A stretch of 64,000 nt of DNA from an uncultured bacterium. Lineage in GTDB: Bacteria; Bacillota; Clostridia; Oscillospirales; Ruminococcaceae. This document shows positions 17,833-26,802 of this stretch, piece after piece. The translations under genes were made by a program, and so were the position numbers. Below the pieces are notes generated by a model that was given only the letters and a program-made list of their open reading frames with translations, was not told the origin of the DNA and did not search any database. The stretch is from contig CAJMSD010000005.1 of the NCBI GenBank assembly GCA_905215965.1, positions 1-64,000 of the forward strand, read 5' to 3'. Each line of letters starts with the position of its first letter. Position 1 is the first letter of the stretch.

Positions 17833-19119
17833 TCATATCGGCATATCGGTATAAAGGATATTAAAATCGACATCTCCGGCAATACCGGGAATACGGCCGA
17901 AGCAGCTCATCTGCCAGATCGAATAATCTCCCGTATAGTCGGTCTCGTCGGTATAATGCGCAAGCCAGACAGGATAATCATTCTGAACGCTCCAGAAGTT
18001 GTTAAGGAAATTTTTGCTGCTGTAAAGCATGGAATCATATCCGTATTTCTTCATTTCTTCGGAGAAAAGCTCAAAATATGAGTTCAGGTCGTGAATGCTC
18101 ATTCCGTATTCCTGAAAGGTCGAAAAGCTTTCCCAGTCGAACGCTATCGGGAAATCAAGTTCTTCTCCGCCGAGCTGCTCTGCTATCCATTCTGCGTTTG
18201 ATCTTACCGATTCTTCCGAATTTGCCGTCGTGTAGAAATATACTCCAACATCGAGACCTGCCGCTTTTGCTCCTTCGATATTCGGCTTGTAGTATGCGTC
18301 CATGTCGTTTTCGCCATAATAGCTTCCTATACGCATGATGACAAAGCTGCAGCCTGCGTCCTTTACCGCTTGGAAATCGATATCTCCCTGCCACTTCGAA
18401 ACGTCAATGCCAAGGCGAACGTTTTCTCCGCCGTATTCCTGAGCAAAGGTTTCAAAGGAAAGGCGGCTGTTGTTATCCTCGGGAACGGGGATCTCGCTAA
18501 GCACATTGACCGTAAGCTCCCATGTTGTTTGGTTGCCCGAAGAGTCCTTGACAGTCGCGGTAAGCGGATAAATCCCAACAGCGGAGGTGTCAACGCTTCC
18601 GGTATATGTAAGCGTCGGCTTGCTGTCGTAGTTGTCGGCAAAGCCTACATAGTCGTTAAGGTCGAAAGCCTTTCCGACCTCTGCCATTGTTTTATATCCT
18701 CCGTTCAGAATTACCGGAGGAGTCGTATCTTCCACATTGTAGCTGAGAGTCTGTTCGTATTTTATCCCGTTGTATGTATATTGTACAGTGATATCATGGC
18801 TGCCGAGTTCGTTTGTATCCACAAGCAGCCCGCTTTCGGAAAGCTGAACGTCCGTATTGGCTATGAAGCTTTCGAGAGTGACTGTCGAATACACTTCAAG
18901 ATTTTCGGCTCCGATCAGCTTTGCCTCTTCCGGCGGATTTGAATTAACGGCAGCCTCGGTGACTGTCCCCGTTGTCGGTTCGGTATCGGCTTCTGTTGTT
19001 TTTTCGGAATCTGAAAACTCCTTTTCATTTTCCACATAAGCCGTGCCGACGCGTTCACCGCAGCCGACGATCAGTGCGGCAAGCGCTGCAAGGCAGAATG
19101 CTTTAGTTATTTTTTTCAT
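17833..19119 (-). CDS. GH25 lysozyme lipoprotein with Ig-like domains
   Basis: 428 residues. A lipoprotein signal with lipobox ALIVGC (Cys about 20) is followed by a Thr/Glu-rich linker (about 30-60). Two bacterial Ig-like domains (about 60-210; DTTPPVILNGG and SGNQTTWELTV) precede a GH25 catalytic domain (about 225-428) beginning LGIDVSKWQGDIDF and containing the acidic pair of FDWE. GH25 enzymes cut the MurNAc-GlcNAc bond of peptidoglycan, so this is probably a surface-tethered cell-wall hydrolase. AGGAG before the ATG at 19119 sets the start. Confidence 0.9.
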   Translation of the reverse strand: MKKITKAFCLAALAALIVGCGERVGTAYVENEKEFSDSEKTTEADTEPTTGTVTEAAVNSNPPEEAKLIGAENLEVYSTVTLESFIANTDVQLSESGLLVDTNELGSHDITVQYTYNGIKYEQTLSYNVEDTTPPVILNGGYKTMAEVGKAFDLNDYVGFADNYDSKPTLTYTGSVDTSAVGIYPLTATVKDSSGNQTTWELTVNVLSEIPVPEDNNSRLSFETFAQEYGGENVRLGIDVSKWQGDIDFQAVKDAGCSFVIMRIGSYYGENDMDAYYKPNIEGAKAAGLDVGVYFYTTANSEESVRSNAEWIAEQLGGEELDFPIAFDWESFSTFQEYGMSIHDLNSYFELFSEEMKKYGYDSMLYSSKNFLNNFWSVQNDYPVWLAHYTDETDYTGDYSIWQMSCFGRIPGIAGDVDFNILYTDMPI

Positions 19120-19161
19120 AAAAACTCCTGAATTTTCGGACACTGAAAGTCAGAAAAAGTC

Positions 19162-20838
19162 TTATCCTTTAAGCATACGTTCGTTGTACTTTCTTGTTAT
19201 TTCGGCACGTTTGATCTTTCCGCCGACTGTTTTTGGAAGCTCGTCCACAAATTCTACTATTCTTGGATATTTGTACGGTGCAGTAAGCTTTTTTACATGA
19301 TTCTGAAGCTCTTTGATAAGTTCGGGAGACGGTGAATAACCGTCGGCAAGCTTGACCGTTGCCATAACGACCTGACCTCTTATAGGATCCTGAGCGGCTG
19401 TTATTGCGCTTTCGATAACGGCAGGATGCTCGTTAAGTGCGCTTTCGACCTCAAAAGGTCCTATACGGTAGCCGGAGCATTTGATAACATCGTCGTGACG
19501 TCCTACGAACCAGAAGTATCCTTCGGTATCCTTCCATGCAACGTCTTTGAGATTATAAATACCGCTTCCGAGGGCTTTTTCCGTCATTTCCTCGTTATGG
19601 TAATAGCCGACAAAAAGTCCTATCGGAGGATCTGTCAGAACGTCCTTGATAACGATCTCTCCCTCTTCGCCGCTTTCGCATTCCTCGCCGTCCGAATTGA
19701 GAAGCTGTATATTATAGATCGGAGACGGCTTGCCGAGAGAGCCGGGTCTTGTTTCAAACCAAGGAAATTCCGCGATAAGAACTGTTCCTTCGGTCTGACC
19801 GAAGCCGGAAGCTATGGTATGTCCCGTAAGCTCCTTCCATTTGTTTACGACCTCGGCGCTGAGCGGTTCGCCGGCAGTGGTCCAGCGCTCAACGGAGGAA
19901 AGATCGTACGCCTTTACGTCCTCCTGAAGCATAAATCGGTAAATTGTCGGCGGAACGCAGAACGTGGTGATCTTATATTTTTCAATGACCGAAAGCATAT
20001 TTTTTGCATTGAATTTATCGGTATCATAAGCAAAAATAACCGCGCCGCATATCCACTGACCGTATATTTTTCCCCAGCCGAATTTAGCCCAGCCTGAGTC
20101 GGAATTAGTCATATGGAGCTTGTCCTCCTGAACCATGTGCCAGTATTTAGCCGTAACGATATGACCGAGAGGATGCAGATAGTTATGGCATACCATTTTT
20201 GGCATACCTGTTGTGCCGGAGGTAAAATAGATCTGCATGATATCCTTGCCGCCTGCCTTTTGGTCGTCCTCCGGACGAGTGAAGGAGTCCGAAAACGGCT
20301 CTATGGCTTCATGGAAATAGAACCATCCGTCGCGTTTTCCGTTGACAAGTCCTATGTTCTTTACGTTCGGCATTTCCGGAAGAGAAGCTTCTACCTGATC
20401 GACAACGTAATCATCGTTGATGCAGAGTATCATCTCAACTCCTGCCGCATTAGCGCGGTAAACGATATCTTTTTTTGTAAGCTGAAGCGTTGCGGGGATA
20501 AAGATAACTCCAAGCTTCATGAGAGCGGTAACGCATACCCAATATTCCCAGCGCTGTCTGAGAATAAGAAGTACGACCGAGCCTTTTTTCAGTCCCAGCG
20601 AGCTGAAATAGTTTGCTGCCTTATTGGACATTTTTCTTATTTCCTCAAAGGTAAGCGTTACTTCGCCGCCGTGATCGTCGCACCATACAAGAGCTTTTTT
20701 GTTTACGTCCTGTTTTGCCCATTCGTCAACTATATCATAAGCGAAGTTGAAATCCTCGGGGGCGTTTACTTTATAATTTTTTTTAAAATCCTCGTATGAA
20801 TCGAATTCAATACGCGGAAGGAATCTGTCAAGCAGCAT
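19162..20838 (-). CDS. AMP-forming acyl-CoA synthetase
   Basis: 558 residues of the acetyl-/medium-chain acyl-CoA synthetase type. The AMP-binding P-loop reads YFTSGTTGMPKMV (about 205-217); GFGQTE, a KDVAWKDTEGYFWFVGRHDDVIKCSGYRI hinge, and the catalytic lysine near the end in VGGKIKRAEI are all present. It activates a carboxylic acid with ATP and CoA; chain length cannot be read. The ATG at 20838 is favoured over an upstream TTG that lies too close to AGGAG. It follows a cupin-type regulator by 18 bases, which presumably controls it. Confidence 0.9.
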   Translation of the reverse strand: MLLDRFLPRIEFDSYEDFKKNYKVNAPEDFNFAYDIVDEWAKQDVNKKALVWCDDHGGEVTLTFEEIRKMSNKAANYFSSLGLKKGSVVLLILRQRWEYWVCVTALMKLGVIFIPATLQLTKKDIVYRANAAGVEMILCINDDYVVDQVEASLPEMPNVKNIGLVNGKRDGWFYFHEAIEPFSDSFTRPEDDQKAGGKDIMQIYFTSGTTGMPKMVCHNYLHPLGHIVTAKYWHMVQEDKLHMTNSDSGWAKFGWGKIYGQWICGAVIFAYDTDKFNAKNMLSVIEKYKITTFCVPPTIYRFMLQEDVKAYDLSSVERWTTAGEPLSAEVVNKWKELTGHTIASGFGQTEGTVLIAEFPWFETRPGSLGKPSPIYNIQLLNSDGEECESGEEGEIVIKDVLTDPPIGLFVGYYHNEEMTEKALGSGIYNLKDVAWKDTEGYFWFVGRHDDVIKCSGYRIGPFEVESALNEHPAVIESAITAAQDPIRGQVVMATVKLADGYSPSPELIKELQNHVKKLTAPYKYPRIVEFVDELPKTVGGKIKRAEITRKYNERMLKG

Positions 20839-20856
20839 AGTTATCAAATCTCCTTA

Positions 20857-21408
20857 TTATTCTGCAATTACCGTAAGAAATCTTGCTTTTGTATCGCCTG
20901 CGCATTTTTGACCGTGAGGATGCGTAGGATTGAAATAAATACTGTCGCCCTCGTTCAGTATGATCTCGGTATCGTCAAATGTGAGCAGAATGCTTCCCTT
21001 GAGGACGAGATTGAATTCCTGTCCTTCGTGAGTAACAAGAGCGGCAGGCTTGTCCGTAGGGTCGAGGGTTATCAAAAGAGGCTGCATGATCTTGCGGCTG
21101 TAACGGAAAGCCAGATCGCGGAAACGATAACCTTCAAATCTGTCGATGCTTTTTCCGTGCCCGCGTCTTACAACGTGATACGTGTCAAGATTTGCGTCCT
21201 CTCCGGTGATTATTTCATTAAAATCCACACCGCACTTATTGGCTATTTCGTACAGGACGCTTATCGGGATATTTTCGCCGTTATCCTCATAAGAAAGGTA
21301 CAGTTTCTCGCTTATCCCCAGACTTTCAGCCATTTCTCCTGCCGAATAATCGCAGGCTTCTCTTAATCCTTTAAGACGTTCTGCAAGCTCCTTGTAATAC
21401 TGTAACAT
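20857..21408 (-). CDS. XRE-family regulator with cupin domain
   Basis: 183 residues. A helix-turn-helix (about 1-65; LKGLREACDYSAGEMAESLGI) is followed by a cupin beta-barrel (about 105-180; HEGQEFNLVLKGS, with HPHGQKC near the end), the layout of small-molecule-responsive repressors. AGGAG precedes the ATG at 21408. It is cotranscribed with the acyl-CoA synthetase 18 bases downstream, so a carboxylate or acyl ligand is a reasonable guess. Confidence 0.88.
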   Translation of the reverse strand: MLQYYKELAERLKGLREACDYSAGEMAESLGISEKLYLSYEDNGENIPISVLYEIANKCGVDFNEIITGEDANLDTYHVVRRGHGKSIDRFEGYRFRDLAFRYSRKIMQPLLITLDPTDKPAALVTHEGQEFNLVLKGSILLTFDDTEIILNEGDSIYFNPTHPHGQKCAGDTKARFLTVIAE

Positions 21409-21511
21409 AAAATCACTCCTTATTGAATTATATTCCGCTTGTAGCAGAGCAAGGTTTTTATTATAAATTTCATGGAAAATCAATATGCATTCACCCGTAT
21501 ATATCATAAAA

Positions 21512-21540
21512 ATTATACTACTTTAACGTATTGATGTCAA
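21512..21540 (-). promoter_or_regulatory. Promoter of the regulator-acyl-CoA synthetase operon
   Basis: Minus strand: TTGACA (21535-21540), 17-base spacer, TATAAT (21512-21517), about 100 bases before the regulator start. Confidence 0.7.
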
Positions 21541-21599
21541 GAGTCAATGTCGGAAGATGCGCTTTTATGCGGTAAAAATTTGTTTTATAGAAAACAAAT

Positions 21600-21635
21600 G
21601 CAGGGCGTATTGCGGTTAAGCGCAATATACCCTGC
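21600..21635 (-). terminator. dpaB terminator
   Basis: Imperfect stem GCAGGG..TATTGCG / CGCAATA..CCCTGC just after the dpaB stop; T-rich sequence follows on the minus strand. Confidence 0.7.
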
Positions 21636-21649
21636 GTTTCCGGTAAGTT

Positions 21650-22246
21650 TTATCCGGCGTCATGATAAATGATAGGACGCAGCTGAATACCCTCCATTGC
21701 CGCTTTGACAGCCTGCGGAAGCATGGTGAATTCCGCCACAAGCGAAGCCGGTTTTTTAATACAGTCGTCCTGAAGCATCGGAACGAAATAGTAATTTTTT
21801 CTGTTGAATAATTCGCCGAGATTCTTTGCCGAACCGAGCAGCGAGTCGTTTGATGCAATCGCGAGCAATACGGGCTTTCCGCTGCGCAGATGCGATTTTA
21901 CTGCCATTGTCACCGACGTATCCGTAATGCTCATGGCAAGCTTAGCTGCCGTATTTGAAGTACACGGAGCGACGACCATTATATCGGTCATGTCTTTAGG
22001 ACCAATAGGCTCGGCAGCTTCGATGGTCGATATAACGCTTTTTCCGCATATGGTTTCAAAACGGCGGATATTGTCCTGAGCCGTTCCGAACCGCGTTGAT
22101 ATAGTCGAAGCGTTTTCCGACATTATGGGGATAAGCTCAGCTCCCATATCGGTAAGCAGCTTTGCTTGTTCAAAGGTTTTTGAAAACGTACAAAACGAAC
22201 CGGTCACAGCGTAACCTATGCGCAGTCCGCTGAATATTTTATCCAC
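21650..22246 (-). CDS. dpaB: Dipicolinate synthase subunit B
   Basis: 198 residues of the flavoprotein-like SpoVFB family (RIGYAVTGSFCTF, DIMVVAPCTSNTAAKLA, KPVLLAIASND). With DpaA it makes dipicolinic acid, the spore-core Ca2+ chelator, from a lysine-pathway intermediate in the mother cell. The start is taken as GTG at 22246, with AGAGGTGA correctly placed; a GTG three codons earlier overlaps that site. The start overlaps the stop of the full-length dpaA frame, so coupling is expected when dpaA is intact. Confidence 0.9.
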   Translation of the reverse strand: MDKIFSGLRIGYAVTGSFCTFSKTFEQAKLLTDMGAELIPIMSENASTISTRFGTAQDNIRRFETICGKSVISTIEAAEPIGPKDMTDIMVVAPCTSNTAAKLAMSITDTSVTMAVKSHLRSGKPVLLAIASNDSLLGSAKNLGELFNRKNYYFVPMLQDDCIKKPASLVAEFTMLPQAVKAAMEGIQLRPIIYHDAG

Positions 22247-23096
22247 AGGCTTCACCTCTTTCCGTAAGTATGCCGTTTATCGTATCAGCGATGATCTCTC
22301 CGGCTGTGATCGGAGCAGTTTTGCCGGGAAGTCCCAGCGCTCAGATAGCCTTGTAGCCAAGCTCTGCCGCAGCGTCAAAGTCGATTCCTCCCGGTTTTGA
22401 GGCAAGGTCGATGAACAGAGTGTTTTGGCTGAAAAGACTGAGCTTGCCGCGGTCGAAGATCATATCGGGAACAGTATTGAAAACAAGATCGGCTTTGGTG
22501 AATATATTGTTCGTACAGCAGGTCTTTGCTCCAAGAAGCTTTGCCTTAGCCGCTCCTTGACTGTTCCGCACCGCCACAGACACCTCAGCGCCGAAACCGC
22601 GCAGAATTCCGATAAGGGCAGAGCCTATTCTTCCGCAGCCGACTATCAGAACGCTCAGTCCGTTAAGAGTAACCGGAAGCTCTTCAAGAGCAATCTGAAC
22701 TGCTCCCTCGGCTGACGGGATAGCGTTATACAGATTAAGCTCTTCGCGCTGCATATAGTCAATTATCTCGTACTCGGGAAAAAGTTCCCTCAAATTGTTT
22801 TTTACCTGACCTGCCAGAATAATTCCGCCTGGTTTCAGCAGTTTTTTAATACTGTTGACGGACAGCTCGGCTTCGGAACACGGAGAATTTATATCTTCTC
22901 CGTCAAGCGGAGGCACAGGCAGCACGGCATAATCAAACTGTTCCTCTTCCGAGGCAGCTCTGATATCGCCGAACAATGATGTATATTTTTTGTCAAATCC
23001 GATATAAGCCGTATCATATCTATCAGCAAGGCGCAGACCGCAGTAGATCTGACGTATATCTCCGCCTGCAATCAGAAGCTTTTCTTTCTTTTTCAT
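22239..23096 (-). pseudogene. dpaA: Dipicolinate synthase subunit A with in-frame TGA
   Basis: The frame from 23096 (AAGGAG upstream) runs 251 codons to a TGA at 22341-22343. Beyond it the same frame continues for 33 codons (ALGLPGKTAPITAGEIIADT...) to TAA at 22239-22241, and that tail is the conserved DpaA C-terminus. The total of about 285 residues fits the family. The Rossmann motif VLIVGCGRIGSAL binds NADPH. The TGA sits where a sense codon is expected, possibly Trp TGG. The truncated product lacks the conserved LPGK-TAP segment and is probably inactive unless the stop is read through or is a sequence error. Confidence 0.85.
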
Positions 23097-23234
23097 AAAA
23101 AATCTCCTTATTGGGAGTTTTGCCGTTTGCCGGCATTCCCTTAACATTATATGTACGACTGAAAAAAAGGTTAAACCGTACAATCTTTGTTTTGGAATGC
23201 CCTTAACAAAACAAGGGAAAATTTGGCGCGGATA

Positions 23235-23263
23235 TTGACAATCAGAAGATATTATATTATAAT
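23235..23263 (+). promoter_or_regulatory. greA-lysS promoter
   Basis: TTGACA (23235-23240), 17-base spacer, TATAAT (23258-23263), about 40 bases before greA. Confidence 0.8.
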
Positions 23264-23307
23264 TATAAATAATGCTAATTCAAAATATATAAGGGAGATG
23301 CAAGAGA

Positions 23308-23778
23308 ATGGCTAAAAAACAAATGTCAAGAGCCGGCTTTGAAAAGCTTCAGGCTGAGCTTAATGAACTTATTACCGTAAAACGTGCCGAGGTTGCACAG
23401 CGTCTTAAAGTTGCACGTTCCTACGGAGACCTTTCCGAGAACGCCGAATACGATGAGGCAAAAAATGAACAGGCTATCCTTGAAGCACAGATCGCTGAGC
23501 TTCAGCATACCATTGATAATGCCGAGATCGTTGACGATTCCAATATATCAGTAGACGAGATCGGTATGAGCTCGAAAATCAAGATCAGACGTATCGGTTC
23601 GGATAAGATAGAAACCTTTACTATTGTCGGTACGAATCATGTCGATATAAAAAACGGTATGATCTCGGACGAATCACCGATCGGCAAAGCCGCTATGAAG
23701 AAGAAGGTCGGCGATGTTTTTATCGTCAATGCACCGATAGGAGAGCTTGAATTCGAGGTTCTTGAAATTTCAAAATAA
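23308..23778 (+). CDS. greA: Transcription elongation factor GreA
   Basis: 156 residues. The N-terminal coiled coil (about 1-75; GFEKLQAELNELITVKR, YGDLSENAEYDEAKNEQ) carries the acidic tip that enters the RNA polymerase secondary channel and stimulates cleavage of backtracked RNA. The C-terminal FKBP-like domain covers about 80-156. The RBS is GGGAGA. It lies 25 bases before lysS and is cotranscribed, a common Firmicute pair. Confidence 0.96.
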   Translation: MAKKQMSRAGFEKLQAELNELITVKRAEVAQRLKVARSYGDLSENAEYDEAKNEQAILEAQIAELQHTIDNAEIVDDSNISVDEIGMSSKIKIRRIGSDKIETFTIVGTNHVDIKNGMISDESPIGKAAMKKKVGDVFIVNAPIGELEFEVLEISK

Positions 23779-23803
23779 TTTTCCGAAAGGATTCTGAAGT
23801 ACA

Positions 23804-25423
23804 ATGAGTGAAAACCAGAAAAATGTTACTCCTGCCGCAGAAGAACCTGCACAGGATATAAATATATTGAAAAAGATACGTCTTGAAAAGCTTGACGATC
23901 TCAAAAAGCGCAATGCAGATCCGTATCAGATCACAAAATTTGATTTCAATGCCAAGGCTGCTTCCGTTAAGGCTGAGTACGAAGCGGCAGAGGCTGAGAT
24001 CATAGCTTCCGCCGACGGCGATGAGGAGAAAATCAAATCCGGTCTTGAAGCCATGCATGGAAATATCCTGAAAATTGCCGGCAGAATCATGAGCTGGCGC
24101 GATATGGGTAAGGCTAACTTCATAGATGTCCGCGATAATACTGACCGCATTCAGGTTTATGTGCGTTCAAATGATATCGGCAAAGAGGAATTCGCTGAGT
24201 TCAAAAAATGGGATATCGGCGATATTGTCGGCGTTGAGGGATTTGTGTTCAGAACGCGCAAGGGAGAAATATCTATCCATGCTCAGAAGATCACTCTGCT
24301 TTCAAAATCTCTTCTTCCGCTTCCCGAAAAGTGGCACGGACTTAAAGATCAGGATACCAGATATCGTCAGCGTTACGTTGATCTGATCGTTAATCCCGGC
24401 GTAAAGGATACGTTTATAAAGAGAAGCCTTATAACCAAGGAAGTAAGAAATTATCTTGACAACCTCGGTTATCTTGAGGTCGATACTCCTGTGCTCCATA
24501 CTCTTGAGATCGGCGCTGCTGCTCGTCCTTTTGTTACTCACCACAACACGCTCGATATGGATATGTATATGCGTATCGAAACCGAGCTTTACTTAAAGAG
24601 ACTTATTGTAGGCGGCTTCGACCGCGTTTACGAGGTAGGACGTATTTTCAGAAACGAGGGTATGGATACTTCTCATAACCCTGAGTTTACTACCGTTGAA
24701 ATGTATCAGGCATATACCGATTATATCGGAATGATGGATCTGATCGAGAATATGTATAAGACTATCGCAAAAAATGTCTGCGGTACCGATGTCATCACAT
24801 ATCAGGGAATCGAGATAGATCTGGGAAGTCCGTGGGAACGCCTTACTATGGTAGAGGCAGTTAAAAAGTATGCCGGAGTAGATTATAATGACTGGGCTGA
24901 CGATGCCGCTGCACGTGCCTGCGCTAAGGAAAAGGGCGTTGAGGTCGAAGAGGGCGGCTCGGCAACAAAGGGTCATGTGCTTATCGCATTCTTTGACGCT
25001 TTCGTTGAGGATAAACTGGTTCAGCCTACTATCATCTATGATTATCCTGTTGAGAATTCTCCGCTTGCAAAGAGAAAGCCGAGCGATCCCGCATTTACGG
25101 AGCGTTTTGAATATTTCATCTATTGCCGCGAAATGGGCAACGCTTTCTCCGAGCTTAACGACCCTGTCGACCAGAAACAGCGTTTTGTTAAGCAGGTAGA
25201 AGCTAAGCGCGCTCAGGGAGCTAATGCCGAGGTCGATGAGGACTTCATAATGGCTCTTGAATACGGTATGCCTCCTACGGGCGGTCTTGGTTTTGGTCTT
25301 GACAGACTTGTAATGCTTCTTACCGACAGCGCTTCAATAAGAGATGTTCTTCTTTTCCCGACAATGAAACCCCTGCCCTCAAATAACGGCAAAACAAAGG
25401 AAGAAACAGAGGAAAACCAATAA
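23804..25423 (+). CDS. lysS: Lysyl-tRNA synthetase (class II) with element-supplied C-terminus
   Basis: 539 residues. An N-terminal OB-fold binds the anticodon (about 75-180; GRIMSWRDMGKANFIDVRD); class II motif 2 FRNEGMDTSHNPEFTTVE and motif 3 GLGFGLDRLVMLLTD are present. It charges tRNA-Lys. The gene is cut by the 7.1-kb element at about codon 517-523 (LLFPTMKP): the last 17 codons (PLPSNNGKTKEETEENQ-type tail) lie inside the element, while a second in-frame version of the end stands at 32455-32514. The enzyme should stay functional because the altered tail lies beyond motif 3. Confidence 0.96.
   Translation: MSENQKNVTPAAEEPAQDINILKKIRLEKLDDLKKRNADPYQITKFDFNAKAASVKAEYEAAEAEIIASADGDEEKIKSGLEAMHGNILKIAGRIMSWRDMGKANFIDVRDNTDRIQVYVRSNDIGKEEFAEFKKWDIGDIVGVEGFVFRTRKGEISIHAQKITLLSKSLLPLPEKWHGLKDQDTRYRQRYVDLIVNPGVKDTFIKRSLITKEVRNYLDNLGYLEVDTPVLHTLEIGAAARPFVTHHNTLDMDMYMRIETELYLKRLIVGGFDRVYEVGRIFRNEGMDTSHNPEFTTVEMYQAYTDYIGMMDLIENMYKTIAKNVCGTDVITYQGIEIDLGSPWERLTMVEAVKKYAGVDYNDWADDAAARACAKEKGVEVEEGGSATKGHVLIAFFDAFVEDKLVQPTIIYDYPVENSPLAKRKPSDPAFTERFEYFIYCREMGNAFSELNDPVDQKQRFVKQVEAKRAQGANAEVDEDFIMALEYGMPPTGGLGFGLDRLVMLLTDSASIRDVLLFPTMKPLPSNNGKTKEETEENQ
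25351..25372. repeat. attL candidate: element/lysS junction
   Basis: TCTTTTCCCGACAATGAAAC and onward, inside lysS. It matches 32455-32476 at 19 of 22 positions (differences at positions 10, 19 and 22). The two copies bound the integrase-bearing element, and both read L-F-P-T-M-K-P in frame. Confidence 0.75.
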
Positions 25424-25425
25424 TC

Positions 25426-25444
25426 TTACGACCAACTTACGACC
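25426..25444. repeat. Left arm-type integrase sites (2 x TTACGACC)
   Basis: TTACGACC at 25426-25433 and 25437-25444, 11 bases apart. The 18-mer TTACGACCAACTTACGAC recurs exactly at the right end (32337-32354). One-helical-turn spacing suggests tandem binding by the Int N-terminal domain. Confidence 0.65.
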
Positions 25445-25491
25445 AAAATGAAGAGAACACGTTTTTTGTAAAGTAAAAGTACTATAAACAA

Positions 25492-25527
25492 TAAAGACCT
25501 TTCGGAAACACCCGACAGGTCTTTTGT
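25492..25527 (+). terminator. Terminator after element-supplied lysS end
   Basis: AAGACCT / AGGTCTT stem with a 16-base loop and T-run. The element thus brings its own terminator for lysS. Confidence 0.7.
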
Positions 25528-25528
25528 T

Positions 25529-25657
25529 TTATAATGATTCAATACTGGAATAATCCAACGCAGACACGGCTAAGCCTGCAGAGCCATACGTCATAATGGG
25601 TACTGCAAGTGCTGTACAGCATAAAGCCATACTTGCAATGTGCTTTTTTGTTCTCAT
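25529..25657 (-). CDS. 42-residue exported peptide (signal-peptide-like)
   Basis: A tiny gene with a near-perfect AAGGAGGT ribosome site. The translation is almost entirely a signal peptide: basic MRTKKH, a hydrophobic core (about 8-22), and a likely signal-peptidase site after AVSA (residue about 33), leaving a ~9-residue tail LDYSSIESL. It could be a secreted signalling peptide, a small capsid-like or membrane protein, or a degenerate remnant. An imperfect 9-bp hairpin (25715-25737) lies about 60 bases upstream. It is on the opposite strand from the replication-integration genes. Confidence 0.55.
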   Translation of the reverse strand: MRTKKHIASMALCCTALAVPIMTYGSAGLAVSALDYSSIESL

Positions 25658-25714
25658 TTTGAAAACTACCTCCTTAATAGAATATTGGTTTCCATTGCAA
25701 ATTAAAACCAGTTA

Positions 25715-25737
25715 GTAGAGTGCATCTTGCACACTAC
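25715..25737. repeat. Hairpin upstream of the small exported peptide
   Basis: GTAG-A-GTGCA / TGCAC-A-CTAC with loop TCT, one A-A mismatch. No T-run, so more likely a regulatory or protein-binding site than a terminator. Confidence 0.5.
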
Positions 25738-25878
25738 ATGAGTATTATTTCCATCTCACAAAAACAAAACTCAACATAGATAAATGTCATGTATAATAAA
25801 GACAATAAAGCACAAATAAAAATCGAGTGCAGTTTACATTACGAAACCGCACTCGACTTAGTACTGACCTATTAAAAA

Positions 25879-26802
25879 TCAACCGTAGTACCAGTAGCAA
25901 CCATCTCCTGTATTATCTATATATGTTCCAAAAGACAGCCTTCCTTGCACTTCAAAGCCATAGTTATTATACACATCTTCCGCCGTCCAATATGACGGAA
26001 TATAAATTACATCACAACCAGTGTACTCTACAGTCGCAGCACAAGCATAATTTAATGCCTTATACGCTGTATTATCATCCTTAACACTTTCTAAATTCCA
26101 GACATAACTGAAGCTCTGCCATCTTGCACCACCATTTACTACTATCTCCCAACCTGCACCACCATGATTTTCATATACAACCCCAGCACTTTCATCTACC
26201 ATATAACTCATACCCTTGAAGCTAAAGTTCCCTGTCGGCTCATTATTAGCAGGCTTAGGTGGCTCAGTTACTACTGGTGCAGGCGGTGCAGTAACCACTG
26301 GTGCTGGAGTTGTAGTAACTGGTGCCTGAGTTACTACTGGCTTAGGTGTTTCAGGTACATATCCTCCACCTGAGTTTCCTCCACCTGAATTTCCTCCACC
26401 TGAGTTTCCTCCACCTGAGTTTCCTCCAGAATTATTTCCTCCAGATGGCTGTCCTCCGCCTCCAGTAGTTTCTGCATTACTGCTATTCGCTGGCTTCTTC
26501 TCTTCCACTTTCTTAGTAGTTGTAGTTGTCGTTTTTGGCTTAGACGTAGTTGTTGTTGTAGCTTTAGAGGTTGTAGTAACAGTTGTTGTAGTCGTGGTTA
26601 CGGTTGTTGTTTCATTAGTATCTTCCATAGAATCGGTTATAATATCATTTATTGAAGATACTTCTGCATTATCATGCTTGTTTGAATTATTATGTATCAA
26701 AACGCCGACAGTTGTACTGCCTCCGATTAGTAAGACTGCTATAATGGCAATTATAATTTTCTTATTTTTGCTCAATCCATTGAGTTTATCCCTAAATGAC
26801 AT
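25879..26802 (-). CDS. Membrane-anchored protein with Thr-, Gly- and Pro-rich stalk
   Basis: 307 residues. A short cytoplasmic basic start is followed by one membrane helix (about 15-36), then a poly-Thr/Lys stalk (about 64-98), a GGGNS-type glycine repeat (about 113-147), a Pro-Val-Thr stretch (about 150-185), and a compact ~115-residue C-terminal domain with several Trp, Tyr and Cys residues. It looks like a surface-exposed head on a long flexible stalk. The glycine linkers recall filamentous-phage adsorption proteins, but the anchor here is N-terminal and no homology is claimed. It might mediate contact or exclusion for the element. GGGTG precedes the ATG. Confidence 0.7.
   Translation of the reverse strand: MSFRDKLNGLSKNKKIIIAIIAVLLIGGSTTVGVLIHNNSNKHDNAEVSSINDIITDSMEDTNETTTVTTTTTTVTTTSKATTTTTSKPKTTTTTTKKVEEKKPANSSNAETTGGGGQPSGGNNSGGNSGGGNSGGGNSGGGNSGGGYVPETPKPVVTQAPVTTTPAPVVTAPPAPVVTEPPKPANNEPTGNFSFKGMSYMVDESAGVVYENHGGAGWEIVVNGGARWQSFSYVWNLESVKDDNTAYKALNYACAATVEYTGCDVIYIPSYWTAEDVYNNYGFEVQGRLSFGTYIDNTGDGCYWYYG

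Noticed and set aside
26375..26450. CRISPR-like short repeats
   Set aside because: They are in-frame GGGNS codon repeats of the stalk protein with no variable spacers.
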